Shown: positions 31,542-36,647 of the stretch, one piece after another
Position numbering within the stretch: position 1 is the first letter of the stretch
How the letters are laid out: every line of letters starts with the position of its first letter
Assembly: GCA_028287565.1 (NCBI GenBank)
Contig: JAQBPK010000256.1
Span: forward strand, 1-36,647
DNA from: Vulcanimicrobiota bacterium
GTDB taxonomy: Bacteria; Vulcanimicrobiota; Vulcanimicrobiia; Vulcanimicrobiales; Vulcanimicrobiaceae
Reading direction: 5' to 3'
Length of the DNA stretch: 36,647 nt
Notes under the pieces: model-generated
Told to the model about the DNA's origin: nothing
The model's input: the letters and a program-made list of their open reading frames with translations, nothing else
Databases searched by the model: none
Position numbers and translations under genes: made by a program

Positions 31542-32659
31542 GCCCGCGTTTCCTGCTCAGTGGCTACTACGGTTTCGGAAATCTCGGCGACGAGGCGCTG
31601 TTGCAGGTGATCGTCGAGCAGCTGCGCGCGCGCTGGCCGGCGTGCGCGGTCGACGTGCTCAGCGCCGACCCGGCGGCGACCGCGCGCACCTACGGCGTCG
31701 AGGCGACGCCGCGGATGGACCTGGGCCGCGTCCGCGCGGCCATCGAGCGGGCGGACGTCGTTCTGTCGGGCGGCGGCGGGCTGCTGCAGAACGTCACCAG
31801 CCTCAAGAGCCTCATCTATTACGCCGGCGTCATTCGCAGCGCGATCGCCGCCGGGAAGCCGGCGATGGTGTTCGCGCAGTCGGTCGGGCCGCTCGATTTC
31901 TGGGGCCGCGCGGTGGTGCGCAACTTCTGCAAGGGCATCGCCGGCGCGACGGTGCGCGACGAGCGCTCGCGCGCGCTGCTGTCGTCGCTGCTGCCCGGCG
32001 TGCGCGTCGAGCGCGGCGCCGATCCCGTGTTCCTGTTCGAGCCCGGCGGCGAACAGCTGGATCTGGCGGCCGAAGGCCTGGCCGGAGACGACGCGCCGCT
32101 GGTCGTCGTGTCCGTCCGCAAGTGGCAGGGTGCGGATACGACGGCGCACACGCTCGCGCACGCGATCGACCGGCTCGCGGGCAGGCACGGGGCGCGCGTC
32201 GCGTTCCTTCCGCTGGGCGGCCCGCCCGATGCGGAGGTATCGACCACGATCATCCGGCGCTGCGCCTCGACGCCGGTGCTGCTTCCCGACTATCCGCTCA
32301 ATCAAGCCGCGCAGGTCATCGGCCGCGCGTCGCTCGTGATCGGAATGCGGTTGCACGCGCTCATCATCGCGGCGCGTCTGGGCGTGCCGTTCCTCGCGCT
32401 GCCGTACGATCCCAAGGTCACGGCGCTGCTCGAGGACCTGCGCTACCCGGCCCGGCCGCTGTTCATGCCCGGCGAGCCCGCGCCGCCGCCGAGCGAGATC
32501 GCGGCGCGCATCGACGACGCGTGGAAGCGCCGTGCCGAGCTCGCCGCACACTTGCAGAGCGTGCGACCGGAGATCGAGCGGCTCGCCGAGCGCAACTTCG
32601 ACGTCTTGAACGAACTCGTGACGCGAACCATGCACAAGGCGGCAGGCACGGAGCGCTGA
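31538..32659 (+). CDS. csaB: CsaB polysaccharide pyruvyltransferase
   Basis: 373 aa. Starts FLLSGYYGFGNLGDEALLQ, the hallmark of CsaB. Further marks are VLSGGGGLLQNVTSLKSL, FAQSVGPL, GATVRDERS and a C-terminal IGMRLHALIIAARLGVPFLALPYDPKV. It transfers pyruvate from phosphoenolpyruvate to a secondary wall polysaccharide, making the ketal bound by SLH domains. GTG 31538 is preferred: it shares GTGA with the upstream stop and gives the family's typical N-terminus; TTG 31514 is in frame eight codons earlier. In a diderm this suggests SLH proteins that tie the outer membrane to the wall. Confidence 0.93.
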   Translation: MSPRFLLSGYYGFGNLGDEALLQVIVEQLRARWPACAVDVLSADPAATARTYGVEATPRMDLGRVRAAIERADVVLSGGGGLLQNVTSLKSLIYYAGVIRSAIAAGKPAMVFAQSVGPLDFWGRAVVRNFCKGIAGATVRDERSRALLSSLLPGVRVERGADPVFLFEPGGEQLDLAAEGLAGDDAPLVVVSVRKWQGADTTAHTLAHAIDRLAGRHGARVAFLPLGGPPDAEVSTTIIRRCASTPVLLPDYPLNQAAQVIGRASLVIGMRLHALIIAARLGVPFLALPYDPKVTALLEDLRYPARPLFMPGEPAPPPSEIAARIDDAWKRRAELAAHLQSVRPEIERLAERNFDVLNELVTRTMHKAAGTER

Positions 32660-32680
32660 CGCGCGAACGGGCAGCCCACG

Positions 32681-33442
32681 GTGGCGCGGCAGACTCTCTT
32701 TCTCGGCCGTCTTTTCGACATTCGCGTCGGCGTGCACGTTTCGTGGCTCGCCGTCTATGCGTTTATGACGATCGCCTTGGCGCGCGCGCTCGGCATGCTC
32801 CCGCAACCGGAGGCGTACGCGTTCGGCGCGGTCTGCGCGCTCGCGCTGTTCGCGAGCGTCGTCGCGCACGAGCTCGCGCACGCGTTGGTCGCAAAGCATT
32901 TCGGCGTGCGGACCAACGCGATCACGCTGTTCTTATTCGGCGGCGTCGCGACGCTCGAGGAAGAACCCGCGTCGCCCAAGGCGGACGCGCTCGTCGCGCT
33001 CGCCGGGCCCGCGATGAGCGCCGCGCTCGCGCTGGTCGCGTTCGGCCTGCTGTTCGCGCTCGACCGCATGCTCCCGGACGGTGCCTTGCGCGACGCGCTG
33101 GGACTGCTCGGCACCTACGTCGTGCTCGCCAACGGCGTCCTCGCGGCGTTCAACGTCGTCCCTGCGTACCCGATGGACGGCGGCCGCGTGCTGCGCGCGC
33201 TGCTGTGGCGCCGCTCGCACGACCGCGACGCGGCGACGAACGCCGCCTCGCGCGTGGGCATCGTCTTCGCGCTGCTCTTCGTCGCCGCGGGCGTCCTGGT
33301 GGTCGCAGCGACGCACGACCTGGTGTACGGCTGGTACGTGCTCTTAGGCGCGTTCTTGCTGCGCCAAGGCGTCTCACAAGAACGCACGTCCCGCACCCTT
33401 CGCGGAGTCGCCCCAGACGCGGAAGCGGTAGCCGCGGCGTAG
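32681..33442 (+). CDS. Site-2 protease family zinc metalloprotease (M50)
   Basis: 253 aa, about six membrane helices. Zinc motif HELAH in VVAHELAHALVAKHFG (near residue 65) and the second site NVVPAYPMDGGRVLRALLW (Asp ligand) define a site-2 protease. No PDZ and no CBS domain are visible, so it is a minimal member. Family knowledge: cleaves transmembrane anchors, for example of anti-sigma factors. GTG 32681 lies 21 bases after csaB, so probably the last gene of that operon. Substrate unknown. Confidence 0.9.
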   Translation: MARQTLFLGRLFDIRVGVHVSWLAVYAFMTIALARALGMLPQPEAYAFGAVCALALFASVVAHELAHALVAKHFGVRTNAITLFLFGGVATLEEEPASPKADALVALAGPAMSAALALVAFGLLFALDRMLPDGALRDALGLLGTYVVLANGVLAAFNVVPAYPMDGGRVLRALLWRRSHDRDAATNAASRVGIVFALLFVAAGVLVVAATHDLVYGWYVLLGAFLLRQGVSQERTSRTLRGVAPDAEAVAAA

Positions 33443-33453
33443 TCGCGGACATG

Positions 33454-33483
33454 AAAACCCGCCGGCCCACGCACCGGCGGGTT
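33454..33483 (-). terminator. Hairpin with U-tract in minus orientation; possibly bidirectional
   Basis: AACCCGCCGG (33456-33465) pairs with CCGGCGGGTT (33474-33483), loop of eight bases. Four A at 33454-33457 give a short U-tract on minus. It sits between the protease gene and the minus-strand NYN gene, so it likely ends both. The next 169 bases (33484-33652) hold no gene that I can support. Confidence 0.6.
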
Positions 33484-33652
33484 ACGTCCCGCCGCGAACG
33501 GCGGACGGCTAGCTATGTCCTTCAGATAGTCAGCGAACGCCGACTTCGTAAGGGGCCCGCCGGTGAACGAAAGCACCCGCGGGGATTTTTCCGGCTCGAC
33601 TCACGTGCGAGACGGTCTAGCCGCAGAATCGTACCCACCGCTCACAGGGAAG

Positions 33653-34261
33653 TCAATACTCGAATCGCCGATACGGTGTTGCGCCGGAGCCGCGTAAGAT
33701 GAGCACCTTTGTGCGAGATCCGGGCGGTGCGCGATGCGTTTGCGGTACAGGACTCCCCGCACCCGGACTGCAGATCCCTCGCTCGACGAGTTCGCTAGGC
33801 TCCACGATCCTCGAAAGAATACGGGCCGCAGCGAGTCCTCTTGGAGGGACGCCGAGCAGATAGACGCGGAGGTCGGTCACCGTCGCGGCGATCTTGAGCG
33901 CGTAGACGTGGTCGCCGTCGCCTCCGATGACGACGAGGCGGTCGAAATGATTTGCGATCTTGCCATACAGCATATCGGCGACCAGAGCGACGTCAATCGC
34001 TTTCTCCTCGCCCGTGCTCGGATGCCGGTAACCCTCGAAGAAATCGAGCCCGTCAACGTGCCGGTTCGCCGCAACGAAAGCATGCCACCGGTGTCGCCAC
34101 GGTTCTCGTGCGGGCGGCGCGCCGTAGAACCGCGCGTACGCCAGATCGTCCGCTCCTCGCAAATCGTCGACCCACGGCTGGAGCGCCGGGTAACCGAGCC
34201 GCGCGCGGTACAGGGATCCGACGAGATTGCTTCCGTCGATCAAGATCGCAATGCGACTCAT
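33653..34261 (-). CDS. NYN-domain (PIN-like) protein, putative RNase
   Basis: 202 aa. The NYN/LabA-type fold shows its acidic sites: IAILIDGSNLVGSL (first Asp), EEKAIDVALVADMLYGK (second and third) and LVVIGGDGDHVYALK (fourth). These would bind a divalent metal for RNA cleavage. The last ~45 residues (SPGAGSPVPQTHRAPPGSRTK) look disordered and basic and are beyond the usual domain. ATG 34261 has GAGG five bases upstream; an earlier in-frame start at 34291 lacks one. It stands alone on the minus strand, between a terminator and a secreted-protein gene. RNA target unknown. Confidence 0.82.
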   Translation of the reverse strand: MSRIAILIDGSNLVGSLYRARLGYPALQPWVDDLRGADDLAYARFYGAPPAREPWRHRWHAFVAANRHVDGLDFFEGYRHPSTGEEKAIDVALVADMLYGKIANHFDRLVVIGGDGDHVYALKIAATVTDLRVYLLGVPPRGLAAARILSRIVEPSELVERGICSPGAGSPVPQTHRAPPGSRTKVLILRGSGATPYRRFEY

Positions 34262-34455
34262 CACTACCTCGAGAAGAGGCGCCACGAACAACGGCGCCAG
34301 CTATCCGGTAGTCAATCCCTCCAGATTTGCCGGCGGCAAGGGCATGAAAATCGAACTTTCCGACGTCGAGTATCCCGGACCGGATTCACCCGGTCGTGCC
34401 GCGGCAAGCATGCGCCGTGCTGGCAATGGCCCGTGCGACGGGCATTGTGAGGACG

Positions 34456-34875
34456 ATGCATTTTCGATCGCTCGTTATCGCCCTGACCACCGCCGGCATC
34501 GTCGCCGGCGGTTGCCCCGTGCTCGCGCAGCAAGCGGCGCCCGTTCCGAGCGCGTCGCCCGAATCGGCGCCATCAGGCGCGCCGGTGAGCACGCCCGCCG
34601 CGGCGCCGACCACCGAGGCTTCGGCCGTGCCGGCCGCGGAGCGGTCCGTTCCTCCCGCTGACGAAGCGTCGCCCGCGACCGTGCCGGGTTCTGGGCGTTC
34701 GCTCAAAGGGACGCTAATGTCGATCAAGGGGACCGTCGCGACGGTGAAGATGGCGAACGGGGCCGTTCAGACGTACACCGTCTCGACGAAGGTCGCGGCG
34801 GCGCTCAAGAAGAGCCTCGGGAAGAAGCTCTTGTTCCGCGTCGTCAAGGGCGCGCTCGACGTCGTTACACACTGA
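34456..34875 (+). CDS. Secreted protein with Ala/Pro-rich linker and C-terminal small domain
   Basis: 139 aa. Signal peptide (LVIALTTAGIVAGGCPVLAQQ), a ~60-residue linker of Ala, Pro, Ser and Thr, then a small beta-rich domain (SLKGTLMSIKGTVATVKMANGAVQTYTVS ending KLLFRVVKGALDVV; only the pattern is given). The repeated G-T-x-x-x-x-K/M-x-x-G pattern looks like an OB or SH3-like barrel of unknown function. GTG 34447 is an in-frame alternative start. ileS begins 57 bases downstream. The gap to the divergent NYN gene (34262-34446) shows nothing definite. Confidence 0.65.
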   Translation: MHFRSLVIALTTAGIVAGGCPVLAQQAAPVPSASPESAPSGAPVSTPAAAPTTEASAVPAAERSVPPADEASPATVPGSGRSLKGTLMSIKGTVATVKMANGAVQTYTVSTKVAAALKKSLGKKLLFRVVKGALDVVTH

Positions 34876-34932
34876 CGAATCGGCGCGGGCGGCGGGAGCG
34901 CGCCACCCCCGCGCCCGAAATGCAAGCGTTCG

Positions 34933-36647
34933 ATGTCCGAAACGACCGCGCGCGATTACCGCTCGACCCTGAACCTGCCCAAGACCGACTTCCCGATGCG
35001 GGCCGAGCTGCCCAAGCGCGAGCCGGACCGTGTCCGCTGGTGGGCGGAGCGCGGGACGTACAAACGCCGCTTGGAGCGCACGCGCGCCGAGGGCGGCAAA
35101 CCGTACGTGCTGCACGACGGGCCGCCGTACGCGAACAACGACCTGCACATGGGGACGTTCCTCAACCGCGTGCTCAAGGACGCGCTGGTCAAGATCCACC
35201 TGCTCAACGGCGAGTACTCCGACTTCGTGCCCGGCTGGGATATGCACGGGCTGCCGATCGAGCGCGAGACGCTCAAGCACTTGAAGCTCGATTTCCGCTC
35301 GGCCGATCCGCTGGAGCTGCGCCGCGCGTGCCGCGAGCGCGCGCTGTACTGGATGAACCGCCAGCGCGAGCAGATGCTGCGCATGGGAACGTTCGGGCGC
35401 TTCGACGACCCGTACATGACGATCGCGCCGGAGTTCGAGGCGACGATCGTCGAGACGCTCGCGGACCTCACCGAGCAGGAGTATCTCTACAAAGGCCTGC
35501 GCTCGACGCTGTGGTGCGTGTACGACGAGACCGCGCTCGCCGAAGCGGAGATCGAGTACAAGGACCACGTCTCGCCGTCGATCTACGTCCGCTTCCGCGC
35601 GAACGACGCACAGCGCCGTGCGCTGCTCGAGAAGTTCGGGCTCGACGACGACGGAACGCCGCTCTCGTTCGTCATCTGGACGACGACGCCGTGGACGTTT
35701 CCGGCGAACGTCGCGGTCGCGCTGCATCCGGAGGCGACGTACGGCGTCTACCGCAGCGGCGGCGAAGACGTGATCGTCGCCGAGAAGCTCGCCTCGCCGG
35801 TGCTCGCCCGCTTCGAGAACGGCGCGGGGACGCTGCGCGCGGAGATCGAGGGCAGCGCGCTCGACCGGCTCGCCGTGCGGCATCCGTTCCTGGACCGCGA
35901 CTCGGTCGTCGTGCTGGCGGAGTACGTCGAGCTCGAGACGGGCAGCGGCGTCGTGCACACGGCGCCCGGACACGGCGCGGACGACTTCGAGACCGGCGTG
36001 CGCTACGGGCTGCCCATCATCAATCCGGTCGACTCCGCGGGCCGTTTAACCGCGGAGGCCGGGCCGTACGCCGGGCTGCAGATCTTCGCGGCCAACGAGC
36101 GCATTGTCGAAGATCTGCGCGCTGCGGGCGCGCTCGTGTCGCACGAGGCGTACGAGCACAGCTACCCGCACTGCTGGCGCTGCAAGAACCCCGTGATCTT
36201 CCGCGCGACGGCGCAGTGGTTCATCGGGATGGACCGGCAGCGGCTGCGCGAGCGCTCCGAGCACGCCGTGCACGACGTGAAGTGGCTGCCGGCGTGGGGC
36301 GAGACGCGCATGTCGCAGATGATCGGAAACCATCCCGAGTGGTGCGTGTCGCGCCAGCGGGTGTGGGGGACGCCGATCCCAGCCGTGGTCTGCACGTCGT
36401 GCAACGAGTCGCTGCTCGACGCGACGCTGGCGCGCAACTTCGCGAAAGCGATGCGCGCGCGTTCGTTCGATGAGGGCAACGCGTCCGATCTGTGGTGGAC
36501 GCAGCCGCTCGACGCGTTCGCGCCGCCCGGCATGGCGTGTCCGAAGTGCGGCGGCACGGCGTTCGAGAAAGAGCGCAACATCGTCGACATCTGGTTCGAG
36601 TCGGGCGTCACGTGGCGCGCGGTGCTCGTCGAGCGCGGGATGAAGTA
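34933..36647 (+). CDS. ileS: Isoleucyl-tRNA synthetase (partial, C-terminus cut by window edge)
   Basis: 571 codons visible. Class I synthetase charging tRNA-Ile. The HIGH-type motif is PPYANNDLHMGTFLNRVLKD. The CP1 editing domain has WTTTPWTFPANVAVALHPEA and the editing loop APGHGADDFETG. Later come YPHCWRCKNPVIFRATAQWF and the pre-KMSKS region RQRVWGTPIPAVVC. The N-terminal TLNLPKTDFPMRAELPKREP is the normal IleRS start, so ATG 34933 is firm although no strong ribosome site precedes it. The KMSKS loop and anticodon domain lie beyond the window. Confidence 0.97.
   Translation, partial: MSETTARDYRSTLNLPKTDFPMRAELPKREPDRVRWWAERGTYKRRLERTRAEGGKPYVLHDGPPYANNDLHMGTFLNRVLKDALVKIHLLNGEYSDFVPGWDMHGLPIERETLKHLKLDFRSADPLELRRACRERALYWMNRQREQMLRMGTFGRFDDPYMTIAPEFEATIVETLADLTEQEYLYKGLRSTLWCVYDETALAEAEIEYKDHVSPSIYVRFRANDAQRRALLEKFGLDDDGTPLSFVIWTTTPWTFPANVAVALHPEATYGVYRSGGEDVIVAEKLASPVLARFENGAGTLRAEIEGSALDRLAVRHPFLDRDSVVVLAEYVELETGSGVVHTAPGHGADDFETGVRYGLPIINPVDSAGRLTAEAGPYAGLQIFAANERIVEDLRAAGALVSHEAYEHSYPHCWRCKNPVIFRATAQWFIGMDRQRLRERSEHAVHDVKWLPAWGETRMSQMIGNHPEWCVSRQRVWGTPIPAVVCTSCNESLLDATLARNFAKAMRARSFDEGNASDLWWTQPLDAFAPPGMACPKCGGTAFEKERNIVDIWFESGVTWRAVLVERGMK

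Noticed and set aside
30434-32899. An 821-codon minus-strand frame opposite DUF5693 and csaB
   Set aside because: Antisense shadow of two well-supported genes; composition is Arg/Ala-rich and low complexity.
33484-33652. Possible tmRNA or other housekeeping RNA in the gap before the NYN gene
   Set aside because: No tag sequence, no terminal acceptor-like pairing and no known motif; only the terminator at its left edge is solid.

Overview
The window is high-G+C bacterial chromosome (about 68% in the backbone by hand count) with densely packed, often overlapping genes. Outer-membrane barrel proteins, lipoproteins and a predicted porin-cytochrome indicate a diderm. A CsaB pyruvyltransferase directly behind a DUF5693-type membrane protein is typical of Terrabacteria-type lineages (Cyanobacteria, Firmicutes, Deinococcus, Armatimonadota, Eremiobacterota). 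My best guess is an Eremiobacterota (WPS-2)-like organism. This is inference: no rRNA gene is present. Genes are cut at both ends, a BTAD/AAA/TPR regulator on the left and ileS on the right.

Layout. 1-7546: the regulator, a FAD amine/amino-acid oxidase with a duplicated nucleotide-binding motif, a small membrane protein, and a divergent thiolase / Rieske oxygenase pair. 7557-11640: a lower-G+C accessory patch with a HEPN-like RNase candidate, a 5' fragment of a short-chain dehydrogenase (SDR) gene, an AvcD-type anti-phage dCTP deaminase broken by one extra base, a 58-aa ORF, and two minus-strand genes, one with a helix-turn-helix. The intact SDR gene follows at 11642-12373, so the patch sits between a truncated and a complete copy of the same gene. 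The SDR gene ends in a four-copy 23-24 bp tandem repeat.

12484-19805: envelope and redox block. It has a TonB-receptor-like barrel, a small secreted protein, a TPR protein, a SCO copper chaperone, two cupredoxin lipoproteins either side of a two-component system, and a monoheme cytochrome fused to a barrel (Cyc2-like). Together these look like a route for moving electrons across the outer membrane.

19806-25973: a five-gene overlapping minus-strand operon (Cys-nucleophile alpha/beta hydrolase, acetoacetate-decarboxylase-like protein, two small membrane proteins, patatin phospholipase) diverging from a GMC oxidoreductase. The patatin carries a C-terminal domain otherwise seen on GMC oxidoreductases, tying the set together as a lipid or sterol processing module.

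25970-28387: a GH1 glycosidase whose barrel is interrupted by a solute-binding-protein domain in circularly permuted order, preceded by an unannotated 51-aa membrane ORF. 28474-36647: enoyl-CoA hydratase family protein, a structured intergenic region with a terminator, DUF5693 protein, CsaB, site-2 protease, NYN-domain protein, a secreted protein and ileS.

Four of the eight divergent gene pairs share a TAnnnTA element that reads as a -10 hexamer on both strands. No tRNA, rRNA, CRISPR array or transposase was seen.
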